Source: Herbihabitans rhizosphaerae (lineage in GTDB: Bacteria; Actinomycetota; Actinomycetes; Mycobacteriales; Pseudonocardiaceae). Taken from it: 64,000 nucleotides of DNA. The translations under genes and the position numbers were made by a program. This document shows positions 1-8,000 of the stretch, piece after piece. Position 1 is the stretch's first letter; each line of letters opens with the position of its first letter. The stretch spans positions 555,126-619,125 of the forward strand of contig NZ_SGWQ01000001.1 in assembly GCF_004216555.1 (NCBI RefSeq), in the 5' to 3' direction. The notes below the pieces were generated by a model. That model was not told the DNA's origin. It was given only the letters and a program-made list of their open reading frames with translations, and did not search any database.

Positions 1-543
1 CCGGTCCCCATTGCGGCGGCGATCCACCCGAGGGTGCAGTGCAACCACTGGACGGGCAGCTCTCACCGGCCGAAAACGCCGGTCCCCATTGCGGCCTCGC
101 GGCGATGCCCGACCGTGCGTTGCTGTGCAACGCCTCTCACCGGCCGAAAACGCCGGTCCCCATTGCGGCGGCGATCCACCCGAGGGTGCAGTGCAACCAC
201 TGGACGGGCAGCTCTCACCGGCCGAAAACGCCGGTCCCCATTGCGGCCTGTCGTCATCTCCGGTTGGCTGCTCGGCCGGCGGGTCTCTCACCGGCCGAAA
301 ACGCCGGTCCCCATTGCGGCACGCGGTGCACCCGCACCTGGTCACCGAGTTAGCCGACGTGCTCTCACCGGCCGAAAACGCCGGTCCCCATTGCGGCATT
401 CCCAGCGCGTCGCGCGCGATCCGGACGAGGCACTTCTCACCGGCCAAACGCGCCGGTCTCCATTGCGCCCCGGCGGTTTCGTCGTCCAACGTGCCGACGC
501 GGATGTCCTCTCACCGGCCAACCACGCCGGTCCCCATTGTGAC
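1..543 (+). CRISPR. CRISPR array 1, leader-distal end (type I-G repeat variant A)
   Basis: Seven full 36-nt repeats start at 60, 134, 212, 285, 362, 434 and 508, after a truncated repeat at 1-17. Seven spacers of 36-42 nt lie between them. The repeat starts CTCTCACCGG, has a stem ACCGGC/GCCGGT around a 7-nt loop, and ends CCATTGCGGC. ATTGCGGC has the ATTG start usual for a type I crRNA 5' handle, so crRNA is read on the + strand and the leader lies left of the window. The last two repeats (434, 508) are degenerate in the loop and 3' end, as expected at the leader-distal end, yet keep the stem. Spacers 18-59 and 170-211 are identical. Confidence 0.95.
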
Positions 544-755
544 GTCAGGAGGAATCGCATCCACGCGTACACCGTGATCAACTGTCAGGTTCCCGGCTCA
601 CCGCAACCGGACCATCGGCGGCCGAGACTCGTCACCCGCGTCAACGACGGATACTGGGAGCCTCGGCCAGCGAGCCAGGGCGGCACACGCCTACACATCC
701 GCCACAAACCGGCAAACGCGCCATGTCTGGCGAAACTTGGCGTAAGCTGGCGGCC
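544..755. other. Intergenic stretch between CRISPR array 1 and the vapBC-like pair
   Basis: I see no convincing gene here. Open frames running in from the array are artefacts of repeat periodicity. The segment probably carries the promoter of the downstream antitoxin gene, but I could not assign -35/-10 boxes. Confidence 0.4.
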
Positions 756-1067
756 ATGGGAGTTTCGGCACTGTCAGTATCACAAGTACAAGTGACCGCC
801 ACGGCAGATGGGCGCGTGACGATTCCCGCCACGCTGCGGAAGGCCGCAGGGATCGAGGCTGGGCAACGACTCGTTGTCTACGTGGAGGACGGGCGGGTCG
901 TGCTGGAGCAGTGGGAGCACCTGCTGGACCGCGTCCAGAGCAGGGTCGTGGCGGCAACCGGCGCGCACACCGGCCTGGCATCCGAGGAGCTGATCGCCGA
1001 ACGGCGAGCCGAGGCCAAACGTGAGGACGCGAGCGCCAACGCCACGACGGACGGGCCTCCGGCGTGA
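756..1067 (+). CDS. AbrB/MazE-like (VapB-type) antitoxin
   Basis: The 103-residue protein has an N-terminal swapped-hairpin AbrB-type DNA-binding segment (VQVTATADGRVTIPATLRKAAGI) followed by an acidic and charged C-terminal half, which in this family wraps around the toxin. An in-frame ATG at 723 would add 11 residues (MSGETWRKLAA) with no clear ribosome site. I prefer 756 because the conserved domain starts soon after it. The stop overlaps the GTG of the PIN-domain toxin gene (GTGA), the usual arrangement for coupled translation of a toxin-antitoxin pair. Autoregulation by binding its own promoter is expected from the family and was not seen directly. Confidence 0.8.
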   Translation: MGVSALSVSQVQVTATADGRVTIPATLRKAAGIEAGQRLVVYVEDGRVVLEQWEHLLDRVQSRVVAATGAHTGLASEELIAERRAEAKREDASANATTDGPPA

Positions 1068-1453
1068 CGTCGATCCTCGACGCCAGTGCCGCGCTCGCCC
1101 TGCTGCGCCGCGAAACTGGCCACGAAGTCGTCGCCGAACGCCTGCGAGACGACCGCGTGCTGATGTCGGCCGTCAACTACTCGGAAACCGTTCAGAAGCT
1201 CGCCCAACTCGGCAGCACCACGGCCGCCGACGACGCCAGCGCCCTCGTCGCGCTCGGCGTGACCGTCGCCGCCTTCGACACGGACTCGGCCGTGCTCACC
1301 GCTGACCTCTGGCCGACCACCCGCACCGCCGGCCTCTCCCTCGGCGACCGCGCGTGCCTGGCACTGACCGCCTCCGTGCCGGACGCAGTGGCACTCACCG
1401 CCGACCGAGCCTGGCTCAAGGTCGACGGCGTCGCGGTCGACGTGATCCGTTAG
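1064..1453 (+). CDS. vapC: VapC-type PIN-domain ribonuclease toxin
   Basis: This 129-residue protein has the PIN layout: an N-terminal Asp in SILDASAALALL, a central Glu in NYSETVQKL, and an Asp in GDRACLALT, with a late Asp in ALTADRAWL. These acidic residues hold Mg2+ in VapC enzymes, which cleave tRNA or rRNA when free of antitoxin. The length is normal for the family. It starts with GTG inside the antitoxin stop codon. It lies between a CRISPR array and the cas operon, so it may help stabilise the locus; that role is inference. A strong hairpin follows at 1487-1519. Confidence 0.85.
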   Translation: MTSILDASAALALLRRETGHEVVAERLRDDRVLMSAVNYSETVQKLAQLGSTTAADDASALVALGVTVAAFDTDSAVLTADLWPTTRTAGLSLGDRACLALTASVPDAVALTADRAWLKVDGVAVDVIR

Positions 1454-1486
1454 ACGCTGGCACTATCACTGTGGGTGCTCACGCGG

Positions 1487-1519
1487 ACGCCCCGGCCCAG
1501 TAGCCATGGGCCGGGGCGT
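1487..1519. terminator. Bidirectional intrinsic terminator between vapC and the DUF397 gene
   Basis: A perfect 13-bp inverted repeat, ACGCCCCGGCCCA and its complement, flanks a 7-nt loop (1500-1506). It sits between two convergent genes, so it can serve both. The T-tract is short on the + side. Confidence 0.75.
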
Positions 1520-1528
1520 TTCGTGTGT

Positions 1529-1789
1529 TCAGGCGTGCCGGATCGCGGCCAGGAAGGTCGCCGCCCGGTCACCTGGCACGGTCAGCACCGGGCCGGACGT
1601 GTTCTTGGAGTCGCGAATGCCGAACACGACGGGCGTGCGGGCCAACTCGACGCACTCGCCGCCATTCGAACCGCTGAAGGTGGACTTGCGCCAGGCTAGC
1701 TCGACGCAGTTGCCGTTCTCTCCGCCGCTGTAGCTGGACTTGCGGAACTCGGCGCCCCGCCAGAGGGCGGGGTCAGTATGGATCATCAT
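1529..1789 (-). CDS. DUF397 domain protein with duplicated N-terminal motif
   Basis: The 86-residue product ends with a typical DUF397 C-terminus (VVFGIRDSKNTSGPVLTVPGDRAATFLAAIRHA). The N-terminal signature occurs twice in tandem: FRKSSYSGGENGNCVELA, then WRKSTFSGSNGGECVELA. Usual DUF397 proteins have one copy and are about 60-70 residues long. In actinobacteria these proteins are commonly encoded just after an XRE-family regulator with a DUF5753 domain and act with it, as in the Streptomyces WhiJ/BldB-type systems. Here the start codon overlaps the stop of that regulator gene (1786-1789), so the two are translationally coupled. The molecular function is unknown. Confidence 0.85.
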   Translation of the reverse strand: MMIHTDPALWRGAEFRKSSYSGGENGNCVELAWRKSTFSGSNGGECVELARTPVVFGIRDSKNTSGPVLTVPGDRAATFLAAIRHA

Positions 1790-2676
1790 GTCACCTCCTT
1801 CAAGGCTCTCTTGATAATCCCACGTGACGCCCTCGGGCTGGCGGCGAGAGCCTGTAGCCGCGAAAGCGCGCGCCGGTACTCGGCGATCTCATCAGACTTC
1901 TCGATGTATCGACCACCGGTGAGTTGTTCCAAATAGACGAGGCCAGGATCGCCGTCCATTTCTGGCGGAAACTTCATGACGGTGAAGGTGGCGCCGTCCT
2001 GGCTCGGCGTGGCGTCCGCATCGAGCGGGAGGATCTGGATGTCGACGCGCGGACGCTCGGACATACGCAACAGGTGCTCGAACTGCTCGCGCATCACCTC
2101 GGGGTTGCCTCGCTTGCGCAGCAACACCGACTCGTCCATCACGGTCCACAGATGCACCGGATCGTCGTCACGGTCCAGGATCTTCTGCCGGTCCATGCGC
2201 AACTCAACCAACTGATCGACTTGTTCTGGCGACAGGTCGGGATTGCCCTTGATCACAGCCTTGGCGTAGCCAGGCGTCTGCAGTAGACCGCGCACGATCA
2301 CCGTGTCGAAGCTGAACAACTCCGCCGCGCCGGATTCGAGACCGAGGAACAGGTCGAACCACGGCGGCACTACGCCGGAGAACTGCCTCCACCAGTTCGA
2401 GGACTTCTTGGCCGCCGACAGCATCTCGCGCATGAACGGGATGCGGTCGTTCTTGCCGTACAGCGCGAGCAGCAGTTCCAGGTCGCCCGCGGCGGGCAGA
2501 CTCCCGCCCGATTCCAGGTTCGAGATGTGCTGGATCGTGCGATCCACCCGCTGTGCGCCGGCCTTCTGGGTCAGACCGGCTTCCTGTCGCCACTTACGCA
2601 GCGACAACGCGATGGCTCGCTTGAACAACGCGGGGCTGCCGCTCCTCAGCGGGGACGGCAGGGCTGGCTCAGTCAT
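1786..2676 (-). CDS. XRE-family regulator with C-terminal DUF5753
   Basis: The first 90 residues hold a Cro/CI-type helix-turn-helix (LRKWRQEAGLTQKAGAQRVDRTIQHISNLESGGSLP). The remaining 200 form a DUF5753 domain, including VPPWFDLFLGLESGAAELFSFDTVIVRGLLQTPGYAKAVI. The architecture and length are those of actinobacterial XRE/DUF5753 regulators that pair with DUF397 proteins. I chose the ATG at 2676 because AGGAAGG lies about 8 nt upstream; the GTG at 2703 has AGGAAA almost touching it. Two 13-bp palindromes lie just upstream and are plausible operators. Confidence 0.88.
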   Translation of the reverse strand: MTEPALPSPLRSGSPALFKRAIALSLRKWRQEAGLTQKAGAQRVDRTIQHISNLESGGSLPAAGDLELLLALYGKNDRIPFMREMLSAAKKSSNWWRQFSGVVPPWFDLFLGLESGAAELFSFDTVIVRGLLQTPGYAKAVIKGNPDLSPEQVDQLVELRMDRQKILDRDDDPVHLWTVMDESVLLRKRGNPEVMREQFEHLLRMSERPRVDIQILPLDADATPSQDGATFTVMKFPPEMDGDPGLVYLEQLTGGRYIEKSDEIAEYRRALSRLQALAASPRASRGIIKRALKEVT

Positions 2677-2708
2677 GCGCACACCTTCCTGCAATGAATC
2701 CACTTTCC

Positions 2709-2765
2709 TGAACTCAGTTCACCCGATCAGGCGATGCCGTCACGGTTGAAGTTCTTGATTCAAGA
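2709..2765. promoter_or_regulatory. Two 13-bp palindromes upstream of the XRE gene
   Basis: TGAACTCAGTTCA (2709-2721) and TCTTGATTCAAGA (2753-2765) are both perfect 6-1-6 palindromes whose centres are 44 bp apart. They lie in the divergent region between the XRE gene and the small gene at 2895. Binding by the XRE regulator is inference from position. Confidence 0.5.
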
Positions 2766-2816
2766 GAGTTGTATCTTACCTGAGCGGGTTCCACTCCTCC
2801 CTGACCCGGCCCGCTC

Positions 2817-2866
2817 CCAGGGGAGCCGCTCCCGTGAGCACCCGAGTCCAGGAGCGGCTCCCCTGG
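2817..2866. repeat. 16-bp perfect inverted repeat with 18-nt loop
   Basis: CCAGGGGAGCCGCTCC (2817-2832) is exactly complementary to GGAGCGGCTCCCCTGG (2851-2866). The hairpin is 28 nt upstream of the start of the gene at 2895 and lies between divergent genes, so it is not a simple 3'-end terminator. It could be an attenuator or stability element in the 5' UTR of that gene. Confidence 0.7.
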
Positions 2867-2894
2867 CCCACGACCAGACCGGGACACGATCGAC

Positions 2895-3173
2895 ATGACA
2901 GCGAGAGACGTGTTGGCACGACTGGGTTTCGTGCGCGAACCACACACCTGGACGGTGCCCGGCCGAGATGAGCACGGACACCGCGTGCGCCTGAAAGTGC
3001 GCGCATCCGAGACCGGCGTCTCGATCACCGTGCCCCAGAGCGGCGCGATCCGACTACACCCGCTCGACGCCGGCCGCCTGCGCCGCGCCCTGCGCGAGGC
3101 GGTGCTCGCCTACGCCGCGCTCAACCGCGACGAGACCGGATCAGCCGAGGTGACGCTCCCTCTCGCGTCATGA
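2895..3173 (+). CDS. Small protein of unknown function
   Basis: The 92-residue product (starting MTARDVLARLGFVREPHTW) has a predicted alpha/beta composition and no signal peptide, membrane segment or metal-binding motif. Its third-position GC is high, which supports coding. It is divergent from the XRE/DUF397 pair and preceded by a 16-bp inverted repeat. I do not recognise the family. The similar surroundings suggest it belongs to the same regulatory islet, but that is inference. Confidence 0.65.
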   Translation: MTARDVLARLGFVREPHTWTVPGRDEHGHRVRLKVRASETGVSITVPQSGAIRLHPLDAGRLRRALREAVLAYAALNRDETGSAEVTLPLAS

Positions 3174-3484
3174 ACCCCGGCGCTTCTACGTCCGCGCGCT
3201 GCGCACCGTGGAGCGCAGCGAAATCGGTGCCGGATAAGAGACGGCACACTCCGCCACTGCAGCCGCGACCTGCCAATCATGATCTTTGTGCGACGACACC
3301 CGCACACGTAGGCGCGAGCCCAGCGATGGATGTCCTGCCTATCCGGCCGCAAGCCACACAAGTATGACCGCAATGGGGCCATCGCTGGGCATCAAAGCGC
3401 AACAAACAGAGCTTACACAGGTATGAAATAGTTTCCTCATCAACTATCTGTAACAGAGTATCAGCTCTAGGTGATGTACAGCGC
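3174..3484 (+). promoter_or_regulatory. AT-richer intergenic region carrying the cas operon promoter
   Basis: No gene is seen in these 311 bases. The last 110 bases before cas3 are clearly richer in A/T than the surroundings, with stretches such as GTATGAAATAGTTTCC and TATCTGTAACAGAGTATC, as expected of a promoter. I cannot fix the -35/-10 pair with confidence. Confidence 0.5.
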
Positions 3485-5842
3485 GTGACCGTTACCTTCA
3501 ACGAGCTGGTGCGGCGAGCCACTGGCGGCGTCCACTCACCATTCCCGTACCAGGAGAGGGTGGCCGCCGAAGGGTTGCCCGACGTGCTGACGTCGCCCAC
3601 CGGAACCGGCAAGACACTTGCTGCCGCCCTGCCGTGGTTGTTCCGGCGACTGACGCGCCCTGACGAGACCCCTCGCTGGCTGGTGATCGTCCTTCCTCAG
3701 CGCGCACTCGTGGAGCAGACGGTCGACAAGATCCGGGAGTGGATCGAGCGCCTCGGCGAGGACGTCCCGGTGCATGTGCTGATGGGTGGCGAGGACGCCG
3801 ACGACCGCGAATGGAAGGCCCGCCCGGACCGCACGCGCATCTTCGTCGGCACGCAGGACATGATCCTCTCCAGGCTGCTCATGCGCGGGTTCGCGGAGAG
3901 TCGCTCGGCCTGGCCGATGAGCTTCGGGCTGCTGCACGCCGACGTCCAGTTCGTCTTCGACGAGGTGCAGCTGATGGGCCCGGGACTGCCGACTTCCCTG
4001 CAGCTACAGGGTTTTCGCGAGAAGCTCGGTACGGCCGCGCCATGTCGAACCATGTGGATGTCCGCGACGCTCGACCCGGCAAAACTGTCCACAATGGACT
4101 TCGATCGCAAGCCGTCGGTCATCGAGATCGGCGAGGACGACCTCGCCGACAGCGGGTTGGCCACGCGCTTAAACGCGACACGCACGATCGGCCGGCTGAA
4201 CCTGTCCGAAGTGGACTCGAAGGAGTACCCGAGCGCGCTTGCCGACAAGATCGCGGCTGAACACAGGCCGGGAACGCGAACCATCGTCGTGATCAATACT
4301 GTCGACCGAGCGACAGCGGTCTACGACGCACTCACCAAGCGCCGCCCCAAGGCCCGAGTCGTACTGCTGCACTCCCGATTCCGGCCGTACGACCGGGAAC
4401 GCCTCACCAAGGAGGTTCGTGAGGCCCCAGGCGACGACGGCGTGATCGTCGTCAGTACGCAGGTCCTCGAAGCGGGCGTCGACCTCGGGTCGACCACCAT
4501 GATCACCGAGACCGCGCCGTGGACCTCGATCGTGCAGCGCGCCGGGCGATGCAATCGAGACGGCACCGCACGCGATGCACGACTGTTGTGGACCGAGCCT
4601 CCAGGTGGGCGAGGCAGTCATTTCCCCTACCTACCGGAGGAGCACGCGAACACCGCGACGGTTCTGTCCACATTGGACGGAGATGCGGTCACCGGTCTGC
4701 AACTGGCCGATGCCGCGACGAACAAGACCGAGCCTGAGCACCCGTTGTTGCGCCGCCGCGACCTGCTCGACCTCTTCGACACGTCGACCGACCTGACCGG
4801 CAACGACATCGACGTCAGCCAGTTCATCCGCGACGCAGAGAACCGCACCGTCTCCGTGGCCTGGCGTGCCGCCGACAACATGAACGAGGACAGCGGCGGG
4901 GCCGTCGGGCGGACCGAGCTGTGCCCCGCGCCGATCGCCGACGTCAGGAAGCTCGTCGTCCAGCCGGCGCGCCGCGCATGGGTTTTCGATCAGATCGAAG
5001 GCCGATGGCGGGACGCTGCCGCCGACGACGTCCGGCCGGGCGCGGTGATCGTGCTCGATGCCGTGAAGGGTGGCTACCTCCCGGACCGCGGGTTCGCGCC
5101 GCAGAGCACCACGACGGTGGAAGTCCTTGCAGCGCCTCGAGTTTCGGTCGAGCCGCTGGAAGGCGACCGGCAGCCGGCAAGGAGATGGGTGCCGCTCGGC
5201 GAGCATCTTCTGGACACCGAACGCGAGGCGGCTGCCCTTCTCGACCTGCTCGCGCCGGCCGGGTTGTCCGAGGAGCACCGGCAGGCGGTCGTACTCGCCG
5301 CGCGCTACCACGATCTCGGCAAGGCGCACGACACATTCGTCCGCGCGCTGGAGAAGGCCAATCCCGATCACCACCAGGACAAACCTGAGGCTCCGTGGGC
5401 GAAGTCTCCCGGCGGAAGTCGGCTCGAGTACGACCCCAAGTACTTCCGGCACGAACTGGCCAGCGCGCTGTGGCTGCTCGCCGACAAAGACCGGCTGCTT
5501 CCCGGGGTCCTGGAAAGCGATCTCGTCGCGTACCTGGCGCTGGCCCATCACGGCAAGGTCCGCCTGTCCGTGCGAGCGCGCGAGAACGAGGCGGCCGGGC
5601 ACGTCCTCGGGGTTCGGCACGGATCATCGACGATGGACTTCCAGTTTCCGGACGGAACCACCGTGCGCGGGTGCGAACTTTCCCTGGAAGCGACCGAACT
5701 CGGCAGGGGCTCGCTGACCGAACGGGCATTGCGGCTGCGGGACCGTCCTGATCTCGGCCCGTTCCGGGTCGCCTTCTGCGAGGCAGTCGTTCGCGCCGCC
5801 GACTGGCAGTCCAGCGCCGGCTACGACGGAGGTGCCACGTGA
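3485..5842 (+). CDS. cas3: Cas3 helicase-nuclease, type I-G arrangement (HD at C-terminus)
   Basis: This 785-residue protein unwinds and degrades target DNA after Cascade binding. The superfamily 2 helicase comes first: Walker A SPTGTGKT at residues 37-44, DEVQ in place of DEAD/H at about 159-162, VSTQVLEAGVDLG, then motif VI QRAGRCNRDG near 350. The HD nuclease signature YHDLGKAH is near residue 610, so the HD domain follows the helicase. That reversed order is a known mark of subtype I-G/I-U. It starts with GTG at 3485. Its stop overlaps the GTG of csx17 by 4 bp, so the cas genes form one operon. Confidence 0.95.
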   Translation: MTVTFNELVRRATGGVHSPFPYQERVAAEGLPDVLTSPTGTGKTLAAALPWLFRRLTRPDETPRWLVIVLPQRALVEQTVDKIREWIERLGEDVPVHVLMGGEDADDREWKARPDRTRIFVGTQDMILSRLLMRGFAESRSAWPMSFGLLHADVQFVFDEVQLMGPGLPTSLQLQGFREKLGTAAPCRTMWMSATLDPAKLSTMDFDRKPSVIEIGEDDLADSGLATRLNATRTIGRLNLSEVDSKEYPSALADKIAAEHRPGTRTIVVINTVDRATAVYDALTKRRPKARVVLLHSRFRPYDRERLTKEVREAPGDDGVIVVSTQVLEAGVDLGSTTMITETAPWTSIVQRAGRCNRDGTARDARLLWTEPPGGRGSHFPYLPEEHANTATVLSTLDGDAVTGLQLADAATNKTEPEHPLLRRRDLLDLFDTSTDLTGNDIDVSQFIRDAENRTVSVAWRAADNMNEDSGGAVGRTELCPAPIADVRKLVVQPARRAWVFDQIEGRWRDAAADDVRPGAVIVLDAVKGGYLPDRGFAPQSTTTVEVLAAPRVSVEPLEGDRQPARRWVPLGEHLLDTEREAAALLDLLAPAGLSEEHRQAVVLAARYHDLGKAHDTFVRALEKANPDHHQDKPEAPWAKSPGGSRLEYDPKYFRHELASALWLLADKDRLLPGVLESDLVAYLALAHHGKVRLSVRARENEAAGHVLGVRHGSSTMDFQFPDGTTVRGCELSLEATELGRGSLTERALRLRDRPDLGPFRVAFCEAVVRAADWQSSAGYDGGAT

Positions 5843-7992
5843 CAAGCGTGCCACTCGACGGATGTGCGACCGCGCCGCTGGGAAGCTATCTCGCGGCGCT
5901 CGGTCTCCTTCGCGCCGTGACCCGCACGGTGGACCCTGACGCTGCGGGGCACTGGCAACGGCGACGGTTCGTGCTGGACAGCCGCTACGCAACGGTCGAA
6001 CACCTCGTCGATGACCTCCACGAGCACTTCACGCCGGAAGCGATCGTCTCGCCGTGGAACGCCGGGTCGGGATTCGCCGGTAACGGGAAGAACTCCACCG
6101 CCGAAGCGGCACTCGCGGACGTGCGCGCGTCCACTGATCCCCGCCTCGAAGTGCTCCGTGTGGCCGTACGCGCCGGGGACAAGGTTGTCGAGATCGGGCG
6201 GGACAAGGGCTGGGGCGGCAGCGGCGACAAACTGTGGGACGAGAAGCACAAGCAGGACGTGCTTTCCCTGTGTCGCAGCAAATTCCCCGACGACGCGCTG
6301 CCCTGGCTGGACGCGGCCGTGGCGCTCAACTCCGACGGCGATCCCGCGTTCAGCCGCCTGCTCGGCACAGGCGGGAACTTCGGCCGTCAGGATCTCTCCG
6401 TCACCTACCTGGGCCGCGCGCGAATCGCCTTGCGCGACAAGCGATCCCGCGCATGGCTCACGGCGCTGCTCACCGGCGACGAATCGGTGCCGTACCTACG
6501 GGACGCGGTCGGACAGTTCGATCCTGGACGGGCAGGCGGCATCCAGTCGTCCCCATTCGAGAAGGCAGACGACAGCGGGTTCGCCAACCCGTGGGCGTTC
6601 CTGTTCACGGTCGAAGGCGCACTGCTGTTCGCCACCGCGATGGTCCGGCGACACGGCGCGCACTACAACGAGGCGTCGCTGCCGTTCCAGGTGCGCGGAT
6701 CCACCGGCGGATCGCCGACCTGGGCACCTGACGAGCCCACTCTCGGTGAGCTGTGGACGCCGATCTGGACCAAGCCCACCACCGTGGACGAGATCGCCCA
6801 CCTGCTCGCCGAGGGACGCGCGGAGTGGAACTCCCGTCCGGCGGCCACAGGGCTGGACTTCGCGCGCGCGGTGGCCAACCTCGGTGTGGACCGAGGAATC
6901 GCCGCTTTCGAGCGGCACGTGTTCGTCTCCCGGCTCGGCCAGAACCCGCTCGCCGTGCCGGTAGGGCGCATGGAGGTACACCGCCGCCGTGGCGTCCGCG
7001 AACTCGCGCCGCTGGACAACTGGCTGGCTCGCCTACGCCGGGTGGCACTACCCGCAGGCGTCGCCAGTGCCCTGCGCACCCTCAACGCCGCGCTGTACCG
7101 ACATGCCAGCACTGGCGCGGCGGCCGACCTGGTCGACGTGTTCGCCGCCGTCGGTCGGTGTCACGAGGCCGTCGCGCGGTCCGGCGACGTCCGCCGAGTC
7201 GTGCGGCCAGCCGTGCTGCGCGGAGCCAACTCGCTGCTGCGTCTGCTCTACGACCCGATCAGGGACGGTGACCAGCCTGAGCTTCGGATCGCTTTGGCGC
7301 TGGCGAGCGCACGTACGGACGGCGCGCCAGGCGCGCTCTCGCTGCGATCATTGCTGTCCCCGGTGACCGCGACCAGAAATCCACAGTGGACAGATCGTCC
7401 GACCCCCGCCCCGCTGTCGGCCGGACTGTGCACCGCGCTCGCCGAGGCGGCGCGGCGGCGGGCGTTCTCCGCGAACAGTTCCACCGCCGCACAGGATCCG
7501 GGCAGCGTCATCGGCGTCCCCCTCACCTTCGACAGGGGGCTGCGGGTAAGCCGAGGTGACGTGCTCGCGCTGCTCCAAGGACGGCTCGACGACGAGCGGA
7601 TCCAGGACCTGTTGAGCGGGTTCATGATCGTCGACTGGGCCGGAACAGCCGACCAGTATTTGAGTGGTCCCAAGGAAAGCCATCCAGTTGTGGACCTGTT
7701 GACACCATTCGCCGAACCACGTCACGCCACGGCACAACTGCCCGGTGGACTCACCACCACGATCACCCCGCGACCCGCCGCAACCTGGCCGGCGCAGTTG
7801 GCCGCCGGGCAGGTGGACGACGTGCTCGCCGACGCGACACGGCGCCTGCGGATCGAAGGACTCCTCCAGGTGATCACCCCGGTCCCGACCGCCGTCGATG
7901 GAGTTCGGCTCGCGGCCACGCTGTTGATGCGACGCGGCCAGCCGGACATTTCCCGTGCTGTGCAAGCAATCTCCGTACCGCCCGAACACTGA
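5839..7992 (+). CDS. csx17: Csx17, large subunit (Cas8-like) of type I-G Cascade
   Basis: The 717-residue product begins VPLDGCATAPLGSYLAALGLLRAV, the conserved N-terminal signature of Csx17, and carries the downstream NAGSGF and KGWGGSGDK segments. Csx17 is regarded as the Cas8-type large subunit of subtype I-G effectors, placing PAM recognition and Cas3 recruitment here by analogy. It lies between cas3 (4-bp overlap) and csb1 (8 nt apart), the standard I-G order. I see no truncation. Confidence 0.93.
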   Translation: MTSVPLDGCATAPLGSYLAALGLLRAVTRTVDPDAAGHWQRRRFVLDSRYATVEHLVDDLHEHFTPEAIVSPWNAGSGFAGNGKNSTAEAALADVRASTDPRLEVLRVAVRAGDKVVEIGRDKGWGGSGDKLWDEKHKQDVLSLCRSKFPDDALPWLDAAVALNSDGDPAFSRLLGTGGNFGRQDLSVTYLGRARIALRDKRSRAWLTALLTGDESVPYLRDAVGQFDPGRAGGIQSSPFEKADDSGFANPWAFLFTVEGALLFATAMVRRHGAHYNEASLPFQVRGSTGGSPTWAPDEPTLGELWTPIWTKPTTVDEIAHLLAEGRAEWNSRPAATGLDFARAVANLGVDRGIAAFERHVFVSRLGQNPLAVPVGRMEVHRRRGVRELAPLDNWLARLRRVALPAGVASALRTLNAALYRHASTGAAADLVDVFAAVGRCHEAVARSGDVRRVVRPAVLRGANSLLRLLYDPIRDGDQPELRIALALASARTDGAPGALSLRSLLSPVTATRNPQWTDRPTPAPLSAGLCTALAEAARRRAFSANSSTAAQDPGSVIGVPLTFDRGLRVSRGDVLALLQGRLDDERIQDLLSGFMIVDWAGTADQYLSGPKESHPVVDLLTPFAEPRHATAQLPGGLTTTITPRPAATWPAQLAAGQVDDVLADATRRLRIEGLLQVITPVPTAVDGVRLAATLLMRRGQPDISRAVQAISVPPEH

Positions 7993-8000
7993 GGAGAACC

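Noticed and set aside
11-795. Long open frames through CRISPR array 1
   Set aside because: They translate the 36-nt repeats over and over (36 is divisible by 3 and spacers lack stops by chance).
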